Source: Firmicutes bacterium UBA5227
GTDB taxonomy: Bacteria > Bacillota > Clostridia > Tissierellales > Sedimentibacteraceae
Assembly (NCBI GenBank): GCA_002409285.1
Contig: DHUT01000046.1
Span: forward strand, 17,727-44,308
DNA: 26,582 bases
Reading direction: 5' to 3'
Positions 1 to 8,020 of the stretch are shown here, piece after piece. Within the stretch, counting starts at the first letter, position 1, and the number at the start of each line of letters is the position of its first letter. The notes below the pieces were generated by a model that saw nothing but the letters and a program-made list of their open reading frames with translations, had not been told where the DNA came from and did no database searches. Made by a program: the position numbers and the translations under genes.

Positions 1-241
1 TTTTTTTTGCTCCTTCAGCAACAAACATTCCTATTCCCCGTTTCTTGTACAGTATGCCTTCATCAACCAGTTGATTAATCCCCTTTGTAACAGTAGCATG
101 ATTTATCTTATAAAAGCCTGACAATTGGTTAGTTGATGGAGCCTGTTCGTCTTCTTTGAGTTGCCCGTTAACTATTTGATCCTCTATTATTTCTCGAATT
201 TGAATAAAAATCGGTTTGTTACCATCAAGGTATTTATTCAA
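1..241 (-). CDS. GntR family (YtrA-like) transcriptional regulator, N-terminal part
   Basis: This is the first 80 codons of a winged-helix DNA-binding regulator; the rest lies beyond the window edge. The translation begins (M)NKYLDGNKPIFIQIREIIED, the usual start of GntR proteins of the small YtrA subgroup. A helix-turn-helix follows (PSTNQLSGFYKINHATVTKG) and then the wing (GILYKKRGIGMFV). The start is TTG at 239-241, because a good AAGGGAG ribosome site sits 9 bases upstream; the GTG at 249-251 is in another frame and stops at once. YtrA-type regulators usually repress their own operon, often with ABC transporter genes downstream, which here would be outside the window. The effector is unknown. 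Confidence 0.85.
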   Translation of the reverse strand, partial: MNKYLDGNKPIFIQIREIIEDQIVNGQLKEDEQAPSTNQLSGFYKINHATVTKGINQLVDEGILYKKRGIGMFVAEGAKK

Positions 242-277
242 AAAAATTCACTCCCTTCTAAAGAGATAGGTTTAACG

Positions 278-299
278 GTTATATACCTATGTATATAAC
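278..299. promoter_or_regulatory. Palindromic operator, probable GntR autoregulatory site
   Basis: A perfect inverted repeat with 9-base arms, GTTATATAC and GTATATAAC, separated by 4 bases. It overlaps the edge of the -10 box and covers the predicted start point of the GntR promoter, the position expected for a self-repressing regulator. That the GntR protein binds here is inference. Confidence 0.7.
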
Positions 300-326
300 T
301 ATACAACTTGCAGCGATATATGTCAA
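298..326 (-). promoter_or_regulatory. Sigma-A promoter of the GntR gene
   Basis: On the - strand a perfect -35 box TTGACA (321-326) and a -10 box TATAGT (298-303) are separated by 17 bases. Transcription should start near 291, giving a leader of about 50 bases before the TTG start codon. Confidence 0.8.
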
Positions 327-394
327 GTTATTTAAAATATTTTTTTAAAAATTTCTTTCAGGGTTAAATTTTTAGTTGGATATTCAGGCATTGA

Positions 395-430
395 ATATGG
401 AATAAAATATGGAATAAAATATTGAATTAA
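395..430 (+). repeat. Three tandem 12-bp repeats upstream of the methyltransferase gene
   Basis: ATATGGAATAAA occurs twice head to tail (395-406, 407-418) and a third, degenerate copy ATATTGAATTAA follows (419-430). The array ends just before a TATACT box (443-448) that could be the -10 of the methyltransferase gene. It may be a slippage product or a repeated binding site. Confidence 0.6.
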
Positions 431-480
431 ATTGAAGAATGATATACTATATAAACAAAATAGTAGTTTGGGAGGCAGCT

Positions 481-951
481 ATGGAAAACATATTCTTTTA
501 TGATACAAGCATAGGAAGAGTTGCTATAATTGACAATGGGATGGAAATAACCGCCGTGGGACTTAAAGACAGGGTTGATTGCAAGGACAAGAATGTTTGC
601 GAAACGGAGCTTATAAAAATTGCAGCTAATCAGCTTAACGAGTATTTAGAAGGAAAGAGGAAAGACTTTGAACTGCCCCTTAACCCGAAAGGTACGGAGT
701 TTCAGAAAAAGGTATGGGAAGCGCTCTGCAATATTCCATATGGAGAGACGAGAAGCTACAAGCAGGTTGCTGAGGTTGTGGGAAATCCTAAAGCCTGCAG
801 AGCTGTAGGCATGGCTAACAATAGAAACCCCATAATAATTTTTGTACCCTGCCATAGAGTTATAGGTTCAAATGGCAGTCTGGTAGGATATGGAGGAGGT
901 CTTGACATAAAAGAGAAACTTCTTTTATTGGAAAAAGGTACAACAAGTTAG
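481..951 (+). CDS. ogt: Methylated-DNA--protein-cysteine methyltransferase
   Basis: A 156-residue suicide repair enzyme that removes alkyl groups from O6-alkylguanine (and O4-alkylthymine) by moving them to its own cysteine. The active-site motif PCHRVI is present with acceptor Cys124, followed by the conserved GSLVGYGGGL loop. The DNA-binding part (FQKKVWEAL, IPYGETRSYKQVA, RAVGMANNRNP) is complete. The length matches the Ogt type without an Ada domain. The start at 481 is preferred over an in-frame ATG at 439, because a TGGGAGG ribosome site lies 5 bases before it and the family sequence begins there. It appears to be a single-gene unit. Confidence 0.93.
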   Translation: MENIFFYDTSIGRVAIIDNGMEITAVGLKDRVDCKDKNVCETELIKIAANQLNEYLEGKRKDFELPLNPKGTEFQKKVWEALCNIPYGETRSYKQVAEVVGNPKACRAVGMANNRNPIIIFVPCHRVIGSNGSLVGYGGGLDIKEKLLLLEKGTTS

Positions 952-1063
952 AGATATTTTTAAGTTTTAAAATATGCTATATATTTTTAAATATGAAATA
1001 CTTTGAATGTTAACATTTTCTTGTCTGAAAATTGGTTTATTTTGTTTTCAACTTTGAAATTAA

Positions 1064-1083
1064 TATACATAATATAATGTATA
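1064..1083. promoter_or_regulatory. Inverted repeat at the rubrerythrin promoter
   Basis: TATACAT and ATGTATA arms flank 6 bases and overlap a TATAAT sequence (1073-1078) upstream of the rubrerythrin gene. No convincing -35 lies at the standard distance. The dyad may be an operator for an oxidative-stress regulator, but it does not match the PerR consensus and the region is very AT-rich. Confidence 0.35.
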
Positions 1084-1104
1084 CTATTCGGAGGATGTGA
1101 ACGT

Positions 1105-1650
1105 ATGGTAAATAATTTTGCTAACAGCCAAACATATGTGAATCTACAAAGTGCATTTAATCTGGAGTCGGTAGAAAGCACAAGATATAGAATTGATGCG
1201 GAGAAAGCAAGGAGAGACGGATATCAGCAGATTGGAAATATATTTGACATAACTGCCAGAAATGAGCAGCAGCATGCGGAAATATGGATGAAGTTCATAC
1301 TTGAGGGCAATATGCCTACAACGCTGGAAAATCTTCAGGAGGCCGCAAATGCTGAAAGATATGAAGGAAGCGATTTATTTTTACAATATTCCGAAACGGC
1401 ACGTGAGGAGGGGTATACGGACATAGCCCATATGTTTGAGGGAATAGCTCTGATAGAAAGGCATCAGCAGTATAGGTTTAATCAATTAGCGATGAATATT
1501 CAGAATAACCAGGTGTTTTGCAAGCCAAACAGTACGGTCTGGGTATGCATTATATGCGGCAATTTAGTCTGGAGCGAATGTGCTCCGGATGTATGCCCAA
1601 TTTGCCTGTATCCTCAGGCTTATTACCAGCTTAACTGTGAAAACTTTTAG
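1105..1650 (+). CDS. rbr: Rubrerythrin
   Basis: A 181-residue cytoplasmic non-haem iron protein that reduces hydrogen peroxide in anaerobes. The N-terminal ferritin-like four-helix domain (about residues 15-135) carries Glu21 and the E54-x-x-H57 motif. The C-terminal rubredoxin-like domain binds one iron through C148-x-x-C151 and C164-x-x-C167, followed by the typical YPQAYY end. The second metal-binding stretch reads IERHQQYRF, so Gln121 stands where the family normally has the ExxH histidine. The start is set by GGAGG at 1090-1094, 10 bases before the ATG. It is a stand-alone gene between two intergenic regions, with a terminator after it. Confidence 0.93.
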   Translation: MVNNFANSQTYVNLQSAFNLESVESTRYRIDAEKARRDGYQQIGNIFDITARNEQQHAEIWMKFILEGNMPTTLENLQEAANAERYEGSDLFLQYSETAREEGYTDIAHMFEGIALIERHQQYRFNQLAMNIQNNQVFCKPNSTVWVCIICGNLVWSECAPDVCPICLYPQAYYQLNCENF

Positions 1651-1687
1651 CTGTTGATGGAGTGACATGTTGCATCGGTGAGCTGTC

Positions 1688-1726
1688 GGGAACAACCTCT
1701 TTTAGGTTTGTTCCCAAATTTTGTTT
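1688..1726 (+). terminator. Rho-independent terminator of the rubrerythrin gene
   Basis: Stem GGGAACAACC (1688-1697) pairs with GGTTTGTTCCC (1705-1715, one bulged T) around a 7-base loop, followed by AAATTTTGTTT. The T-tract is interrupted, so termination may be partial. Confidence 0.7.
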
Positions 1727-1753
1727 GATAATATCAGAAATATTCTATATAAT
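1725..1753 (+). promoter_or_regulatory. Sigma-A promoter of the DUF368 gene
   Basis: TTGATA (1725-1730) and TATAAT (1748-1753) are 17 bases apart, so transcription should start near 1760, about 30 bases before the start codon. The -35 box overlaps the tail of the upstream terminator. Confidence 0.75.
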
Positions 1754-1790
1754 TATGTAAAGGGTAAAATTTGACATAGGGTGTGATAAT

Positions 1791-2597
1791 ATGAATTTTA
1801 TTTCCGGATTTTTAAAAGGGGTTGCAATGGGTGCCGGGGCAATAGCTCCGGGAGTCAGCGGAGGTGCTTTGGCAGTAATATTTGGTCTCTACGATAAAAT
1901 TACAGATTTCATTGCACATTTAAGCAGGGATTTTAAAAAAAATTTAATATTTTTTATTCCCATAGGAATAGGAGCAGCTTTTGGTGTGCTGATATTCAGC
2001 AGAATTATAGAGTTTTTATTTCAAAATTATGAAATAGAAGTCAGATACGCATTTGTCGGGCTAATGATTGGAACGCTCCCCTCAGTTGTAATGGAAGCTG
2101 ACAAAAAAGGATATAAACCAAAATATTTGATTCCATTTATTATTACTTTAAGTATAACGTTCCTTCTTACTTATCTTGAAAATAATTCTGTCATAATGAT
2201 AAGCAATGCTGATACAAGCCCGGTTCATCTTATTATTTACGGATTAATAGTAGGGTTTGGCACCATAGTACCAGGCGTAAGCGCATCAATAATCCTGATG
2301 TACCTGGGAGCCTATGAGGTTGTTATTGGAGCCATATCAAATTTGCAGATAGTTTTTATATTTTACATAGGGATAGGGTTCATTTTAAGTGTTGTATTAT
2401 TTGCAAAATTAATTTCCATGCTTTTTGAAAGAGCATATGGTTTCACATATTATGCAATACTTGGTCTGGTTCTGGGTTCAATAATATCAATATTTCCCGG
2501 ATTTGAAATGTCTTCATACTATTTTATGAATTTATTAATTCTGTTGTTGTGTTTTATTGCTTCCTATTCCTTAAGCAGATATGTAAGCAGCAAATAG
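1791..2597 (+). CDS. DUF368 membrane protein, probable polyprenyl-phosphate translocase
   Basis: A 268-residue integral membrane protein. DUF368 proteins (called PopT) have been reported to recycle undecaprenyl phosphate across the cytoplasmic membrane for cell-envelope synthesis. The signature is present twice, GAIAPGVSGG near residue 20 and GTIVPGVSAS near residue 160. This fits the family's internal duplication, in which each half carries a re-entrant PGVS loop. About eight hydrophobic segments are visible. A weak AGGGTG ribosome site lies 7 bases before the ATG. It has its own promoter and a terminator follows, so it is probably monocistronic. The next gene also acts on membrane lipids. 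Confidence 0.88.
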   Translation: MNFISGFLKGVAMGAGAIAPGVSGGALAVIFGLYDKITDFIAHLSRDFKKNLIFFIPIGIGAAFGVLIFSRIIEFLFQNYEIEVRYAFVGLMIGTLPSVVMEADKKGYKPKYLIPFIITLSITFLLTYLENNSVIMISNADTSPVHLIIYGLIVGFGTIVPGVSASIILMYLGAYEVVIGAISNLQIVFIFYIGIGFILSVVLFAKLISMLFERAYGFTYYAILGLVLGSIISIFPGFEMSSYYFMNLLILLLCFIASYSLSRYVSSK

Positions 2598-2671
2598 TTG
2601 TAAAGTTAGTTTTCTATGGCTAAAATACTGCGCAATATATTATTTAATTAAATTAAATAACTGAAATTTAA

Positions 2672-2700
2672 AAGCCGCCATTATGGCGGTTCTATTTGAT
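2672..2700 (+). terminator. Terminator after the DUF368 gene
   Basis: The short GC stem GCCGCC (2674-2679) pairs with GGCGGT (2685-2690) around a 5-base loop, with a further A-T pair at the base and a TTCTATTTGATT tail. The stem is clear; the T-tract is modest. Confidence 0.65.
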
Positions 2701-2784
2701 TGTTTACAAACATTTTAATTTTTGATACAATTTACTTATTAATTTTGAAATAATGATTAAAATATAAGTAATAAGTTGGTGGCT

Positions 2785-4317
2785 ATGCAAAAAATTAAAA
2801 ATATTTTTTTTAACAGGGTTGTGTTTGTGATCTTAGCAATATTAATACAACTCTTTGCTGTAATTGTAATGATCTGGCGTTTTAGCAACTATTTTGTAAT
2901 TTTTGATGTTGTTTTTGCTGTTATAAGTATTTTTGCAATGTTGTACATAATAAACAGCAGGGGAGACTTTGCATACAAGATGCCATGGATAATTCTTATA
3001 TTGATATTTCCGATTTTTGGGGGACTTTTTTACCTTATGGTGGGAGGTACCGGTCTATCAGGCAGTATGAAAAAGAAAATGTCACAAATAACAGACAAGA
3101 TGAAGGAACATCTGAGCCAGAGTCAAGAAACTATGGATTTACTTCAACAGGAAAGCAATATTGCATGCAATCAGGCAAGGTATATTGAAAAGTATTCGTT
3201 ATGCCCTGTTTATGATAATTCATCTACGGAGTTTCTTCCGTCAGGAGAAGATTTTTTCCGGGAGTTGGTAAATGAATTGAAAAATGCGGAAAAATATATC
3301 TTTCTTGAATTTTTTATTATAGAAGAAGGGATTATGTGGAACACTATTCTGGACATTTTATTAGACAAGGTAAGTAAAGGTGTGGATGTACGTTTAATAT
3401 ATGATGATTTCGGGTGCATTTCCAAGCTTCCGTCCGGTTATAACAAAAAAATGGAGCAGAAAGGAATCAAATGCTGTGTGTTTAATCCATTTATTCCAAT
3501 TTTATCGCTGCGATTAAATAACAGGGACCACAGAAAAATTGCTGTAATTGATGGCAATACGGCTTTTACTGGAGGAGCAAACCTTGCGGATGAGTACATC
3601 AATGAACGGAAAAGATTTGGGCACTGGAGAGACTGTGCAATTAAGATACAGGGCGATGCTGTCTGGAGCCTGATGGTGATGTTTCTGTCCATGTGGACAT
3701 TTTTGAGAAATACCAAAGAAGATTACAGCAAATTTATGCCCATACCATCTGAAGACAAATCAGGCTGCTGCGGTTATGTTCAGCCTTTTGATGACAGTCC
3801 TCTTGATGATGAAAATGTCAGTGAAGCGGTTTATTTGAATTTAATAAATCAGGCGACAAAGTACATTTACATAGAAACTCCATACCTTATTGCAGATAAT
3901 AAAATGATGGTTGCCCTTTCACTGGCTGCCAAAAGGGGAGTTGACGTAAGAATTCTTACTCCGAAAATCCCTGATAAAAAGTATGCATATGCTGTTACCC
4001 AGAGCAGCTATGAAGAGCTGTTGGAGTCGGGAGTATCAATTTATCAGTATACACCGGGTTTTAACCATGGAAAAACATTTGTTGTGGACGATGATTATGC
4101 TGTAGTAGGGACAATAAATCTTGATTACAGAAGCCTGTATCTACATTTTGAATGTGGAGTATGGATGTATAAAACAAGTAGTGTGGAGCAGGTGAAAAAC
4201 AGCACACTTAAGGCTCTTGAGCAAAGTGAGAAAATAACCCTGAAATATGTTAAAAGTATTCCAAAGGTTAAAAGGATTTTTCGCAGCGTGTTGAAAATTT
4301 TTGCACCATTGCTGTAA
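2785..4317 (+). CDS. cls: Cardiolipin synthase (phospholipase D family)
   Basis: A membrane enzyme of about 510 residues that joins two phosphatidylglycerol molecules into cardiolipin and glycerol. Two N-terminal membrane helices (about residues 8-55, with a third hydrophobic stretch near 70-90) precede two phospholipase D modules. Both HKD motifs are intact: H249-R-K-I-A-V-I-D followed by TGGANLADEY, and H428-G-K-T-F-V-V-D followed by GTINLDYRS. The length matches bacterial Cls. The start is uncertain: TTG 2776, GTG 2779 and ATG 2785 are in frame and none has a well-spaced ribosome site. ATG 2785 gives the usual MQKIKN-type N-terminus. No clear terminator follows. Confidence 0.93.
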   Translation: MQKIKNIFFNRVVFVILAILIQLFAVIVMIWRFSNYFVIFDVVFAVISIFAMLYIINSRGDFAYKMPWIILILIFPIFGGLFYLMVGGTGLSGSMKKKMSQITDKMKEHLSQSQETMDLLQQESNIACNQARYIEKYSLCPVYDNSSTEFLPSGEDFFRELVNELKNAEKYIFLEFFIIEEGIMWNTILDILLDKVSKGVDVRLIYDDFGCISKLPSGYNKKMEQKGIKCCVFNPFIPILSLRLNNRDHRKIAVIDGNTAFTGGANLADEYINERKRFGHWRDCAIKIQGDAVWSLMVMFLSMWTFLRNTKEDYSKFMPIPSEDKSGCCGYVQPFDDSPLDDENVSEAVYLNLINQATKYIYIETPYLIADNKMMVALSLAAKRGVDVRILTPKIPDKKYAYAVTQSSYEELLESGVSIYQYTPGFNHGKTFVVDDDYAVVGTINLDYRSLYLHFECGVWMYKTSSVEQVKNSTLKALEQSEKITLKYVKSIPKVKRIFRSVLKIFAPLL

Positions 4318-4482
4318 TAGATAAAGGATAATGTTATTGCTAATAAGATTTAAACTATACAATTAAGTGTATGCTTGCGGTAGAAAGGGAGGGAGTGTTT
4401 ATATACGGATTAAATTAATTTTATTGTGGAATTAATTGAATATATAGATTAAAGGTGTTAAAATACCGCTAAGGAGTCATAT

Positions 4483-7400
4483 ATGAACAATAAATTTACA
4501 CATTTACATGTACATACCGAATACAGCCTTCTTGACGGAGCCTGCAGAATTGAAGAGCTGATGAACAGGGCAAAGGAACTGAACATGACTTCTCTGGCGA
4601 TAACAGATCATGGAGCTATGTATGGAGTTGTGGAATTTTTTAAGCAGGCAAAAAAAACCGGAATAAAGCCCATACTTGGATTTGAAGCATATGTTTCACC
4701 TCGTGGAATGATGGATAAGGATCCACAAAAGGATAAAAGCCAGTTCCACTTAGTCCTGCTTGCAGAAAATTATGAAGGCTATAAAAATATAATTAAGCTT
4801 TGCTCAATAGGTTTTGTTGACGGATATTACTATAAACCAAGAATTGACCATGAAACCCTGAGACAATACAGTAATGGAATAATAGCTTTAAGTGCGTGTC
4901 TTGCTGGGGAGGTTCAGTCCTACTTGCTCGACAATAATTATGAAGAGGCTGTAAGAACAGCATTAATGTACAAGGATATATTCGGAGAAAATAATTTCTT
5001 CCTGGAAATGCAGGATCATGGAATGGAGGAGCAGCAGCATGTAAATAAAGGACTTGTTAAAATGAGCCATGAAACAGGCTTAAGGTTGGTTGCTACAAAT
5101 GATGTCCATTATATAAACAAGGAAGATGCATACTTTCACGATGTTCTTTTATGTATCCAGATGCAAAAAAACATAATGGATGAGGACAGAATGAAATTTC
5201 CTACAGATGAATTTTATTTAAAGTCTTATGAGGAAATGGCAGAGCTCTTTCCCGAGGAGGCTTTGAATAACACTGCTGAAATTGCGGAGAGGTGCAATGT
5301 GGAGTTGGATTTCAACACTGTGCACCTCCCTGAATTTAAAATTCCCCAAAACTACACAAAGACAGAATATTTCAGGGAAATATGCCAGAAAGGTCTTGCA
5401 GACAGATACAAGAACATAACGTCCGAAATTCAAAAAAGGCTTGACTATGAAATAGGTGTAATTGAACAAATGGGATATGTGGACTACTTCCTTATCGTAT
5501 GGGATTTTATAAAATATGCAAGGGACAATAAAATAATGGTTGGACCCGGCAGAGGTTCGGCAGCGGGCAGCCTTGTGGCATATTCCATGAAAATAACAAG
5601 CATAGACCCAATTAAATACAATCTGATCTTTGAAAGGTTCCTTAATCCCGACCGTGTAAGTATGCCTGATATTGATGTTGATTTTTGTTATGAAAGACGC
5701 GAAGAGGTAATAGAGTATGTAAAACAGAAATATGGTGAAAAGAAGGTTGCACAAATTATTACCTTCGGCACTATGGCTGCAAGAGGTTCCATAAGGGATG
5801 TGGGCAGAGCATTGAATCTTTCCTACAAAGAGGTGGATTTTGTAGCTAAGAAAATACCCACGAGCCTTGGGATGACTATATCAAAAGCAATGGAAGTAAA
5901 TAAGGAGCTCAAGGACTTGTACGATGGGGACATGAAGGTTAAAAAGCTTATTGACATTGCCATGAAGGTTGAAGGGCTTCCACGGCACGCATCTACTCAT
6001 GCCGCAGGAGTATTGATTTCAAAGGAAGAAGTGACAGAATATGTTCCTCTGTCAAGAAACAAGGATGTTATTACAACTCAGTTCAATATGATTGAGCTGG
6101 AGGAGCTTGGTCTTTTAAAGATGGATTTTCTTGGACTTCGCACACTTACGGTAATACGGGATGCCGTTGAACTCGTAGAAAGAAACCATAATATAAAGGT
6201 TGATTTCAGCAATTGCCAGTACGATGACAAGGAAGTATACAAGATGTTTGCCAGTGCTGAAACTCTTGGAATATTTCAATTTGAAAGTTCAGGGATGAGA
6301 GCATTTCTGAGTGAATTAAAACCTACCGAGTTTGAAAACATCTCGGCTGCAAACGCCTTGTACAGGCCTGGACCCATGGGTCAGATTCCCGTTTATATTA
6401 AAAATAAACTAAACCCTGAGGGGGTTACATACCTGCATCCAAAGCTGGAGCCAATTCTTGACGTAACTTACGGCTGTATGGTTTATCAGGAACAGGTAAT
6501 GCAGATAGTAAGAGACATAGGTGGGTTTACCATGGGGCGTTCAGATTTGCTGAGGCGTGCCATGGGCAAGAAAAAAATGAGCGTAATGCTGGAAGAAAGA
6601 CATAATTTTATTTACGGAAAGCCGGCTGAAAACAATGAACCGGAAATACTCGGGGCAATAAACAATGGCGTTGATGAAAAAACCGCCAACGATATATACG
6701 ACTTAATGGTGGAGTTTGCAAAATACGCTTTTCCAAAGGCTCATTCAGTGGCATATGCTGCATTGGCTTATGAAACTGCCTGGCTTAAGCTGTACTATCC
6801 TGTGGAATTCATGGCTGCATTAATTTCAAGCATCATGGGAAGTTCAGGTACAGTTTCCCGATATATAAGAGAATGTAAAAGGCTTGGAATAGATGTGCTT
6901 CCTCCGGACGTAAACGAAAGCAGAGATAAATTTACTGTTGAAAACGGTAAAATCCGTTTTGGAATGGCTGCCATAAAAAATGTTGGAACTAACGCAATCG
7001 CAGAAATAATCAAGGCAAGAAAAGAAAAAGGTAAATTCGTATCTTTTGTTGATTTTTGCTCCAAGGTTGATCAAAGTGTGCTTAACAAACGGCAAATAGA
7101 GTCCATGATTAAATGCGGAGCATTTGATTCCTTAAGTGTAAGGCGCTCCCAGCTAATGAAAATATATGAAAAGACAATAGATACTGTTGTTAGCCAGAAG
7201 AAAAGAACTATTGAAGGTCAGTTCTCTTTGTTCGATGCCACAGCTTCAGGCAATATGAATTTCCGGGATGAGGATATGCCTGATATTCCTGAATATAACG
7301 AAAAAACACTTCTTTCAATGGAAAAGGAAATGGTTGGCGTATACTTGAGCGGACACCCTCTTTCGGAATATGAAAAGGAACTTGAAAATTCAGCAACCTC

Positions 7401-7974
7401 AAATACAAGTGAAATAGCTGAAATCAGGGAAACGGAGGAGTCTACAAGCCTGTCTGATGGAAGCAGAGTTGTTATAGGCGGAATAATTATAAAAAAACAA
7501 AATAAAATAACTAAAAACAACAACATGATGGCTTTTGTAACTTTAGAAGACCTGTATGGAACAGTTGAAGGAATAATTTTTCCAAAAGTTTACGAAGACT
7601 GTAAGGATATTTTATATGAGGATAATATAGTATTAATTGAAGGTACAATTGATGCATCTGAAGAGGAGGCTCCGAAGCTCATTTGCAATAAAATCAGGGA
7701 GCTTAAGAAGTCAGACGCTCTCGAAAATGAGGGAGTAAGTGCCGTAAGACTTTATCTGAAAGTTGAAAATACTGAACAGTACAAAAAAATAAAAAAAAAT
7801 ATTTTTAATATTATTCTCAAGCATTTAGGTAATGACCGTGTTATTATTTATAATCAGCAGGAAAAAGCAACAATGGTTTTGCCTAAAAAAAACTGGGTAA
7901 ATATAGACGATGAGGAATTGATAAACAGTCTTAAGGCATTGCTTGGCAACAACAATGTGGTAATTCAGAAGTAA
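4483..7974 (+). CDS. dnaE: DNA polymerase III subunit alpha, DnaE type
   Basis: The 1163-residue catalytic subunit of a replicative polymerase, DnaE1-like in length. The order is an N-terminal PHP domain (1 to about 215), the polymerase palm/fingers with PGRGSAAGSLVAY, then tandem helix-hairpin-helix regions and a C-terminal OB fold (about residues 985-1070). The catalytic aspartates are visible as D396 and D398 in PDIDVDF and D548 in LLKMDFLGL. The PHP metal ligands appear complete (His9, His11, Asp18, His43, Glu68, His89, Cys139, Asp207, His209), which suggests a working PHP nuclease site. AAGGAG lies 6 bases before the ATG. pfkA follows after 46 bases without a terminator. Clostridia usually also carry PolC, so this may not be the only replicase. 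Confidence 0.97.
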   Translation: MNNKFTHLHVHTEYSLLDGACRIEELMNRAKELNMTSLAITDHGAMYGVVEFFKQAKKTGIKPILGFEAYVSPRGMMDKDPQKDKSQFHLVLLAENYEGYKNIIKLCSIGFVDGYYYKPRIDHETLRQYSNGIIALSACLAGEVQSYLLDNNYEEAVRTALMYKDIFGENNFFLEMQDHGMEEQQHVNKGLVKMSHETGLRLVATNDVHYINKEDAYFHDVLLCIQMQKNIMDEDRMKFPTDEFYLKSYEEMAELFPEEALNNTAEIAERCNVELDFNTVHLPEFKIPQNYTKTEYFREICQKGLADRYKNITSEIQKRLDYEIGVIEQMGYVDYFLIVWDFIKYARDNKIMVGPGRGSAAGSLVAYSMKITSIDPIKYNLIFERFLNPDRVSMPDIDVDFCYERREEVIEYVKQKYGEKKVAQIITFGTMAARGSIRDVGRALNLSYKEVDFVAKKIPTSLGMTISKAMEVNKELKDLYDGDMKVKKLIDIAMKVEGLPRHASTHAAGVLISKEEVTEYVPLSRNKDVITTQFNMIELEELGLLKMDFLGLRTLTVIRDAVELVERNHNIKVDFSNCQYDDKEVYKMFASAETLGIFQFESSGMRAFLSELKPTEFENISAANALYRPGPMGQIPVYIKNKLNPEGVTYLHPKLEPILDVTYGCMVYQEQVMQIVRDIGGFTMGRSDLLRRAMGKKKMSVMLEERHNFIYGKPAENNEPEILGAINNGVDEKTANDIYDLMVEFAKYAFPKAHSVAYAALAYETAWLKLYYPVEFMAALISSIMGSSGTVSRYIRECKRLGIDVLPPDVNESRDKFTVENGKIRFGMAAIKNVGTNAIAEIIKARKEKGKFVSFVDFCSKVDQSVLNKRQIESMIKCGAFDSLSVRRSQLMKIYEKTIDTVVSQKKRTIEGQFSLFDATASGNMNFRDEDMPDIPEYNEKTLLSMEKEMVGVYLSGHPLSEYEKELENSATSNTSEIAEIRETEESTSLSDGSRVVIGGIIIKKQNKITKNNNMMAFVTLEDLYGTVEGIIFPKVYEDCKDILYEDNIVLIEGTIDASEEEAPKLICNKIRELKKSDALENEGVSAVRLYLKVENTEQYKKIKKNIFNIILKHLGNDRVIIYNQQEKATMVLPKKNWVNIDDEELINSLKALLGNNNVVIQK

Positions 7975-8020
7975 CGGGCAGTGAGGATGCTTATCAATTA
8001 TACAGAAAGGGATGTTAATA

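Noticed and set aside
1064..1083. PerR box at the rubrerythrin promoter
   Set aside because: The dyad does not match the PerR consensus TTATAAT-N-ATTATAA, so only an unnamed dyad is listed.
4436..4464. TTGAAT-17-TAAAAT as the dnaE promoter
   Set aside because: The implied start point falls on the ribosome site itself, leaving a leader too short to trust.
5218..5754. 178-codon open frame on the - strand inside dnaE
   Set aside because: It is antisense to a strongly conserved polymerase region, has no ribosome site and shows no family features.
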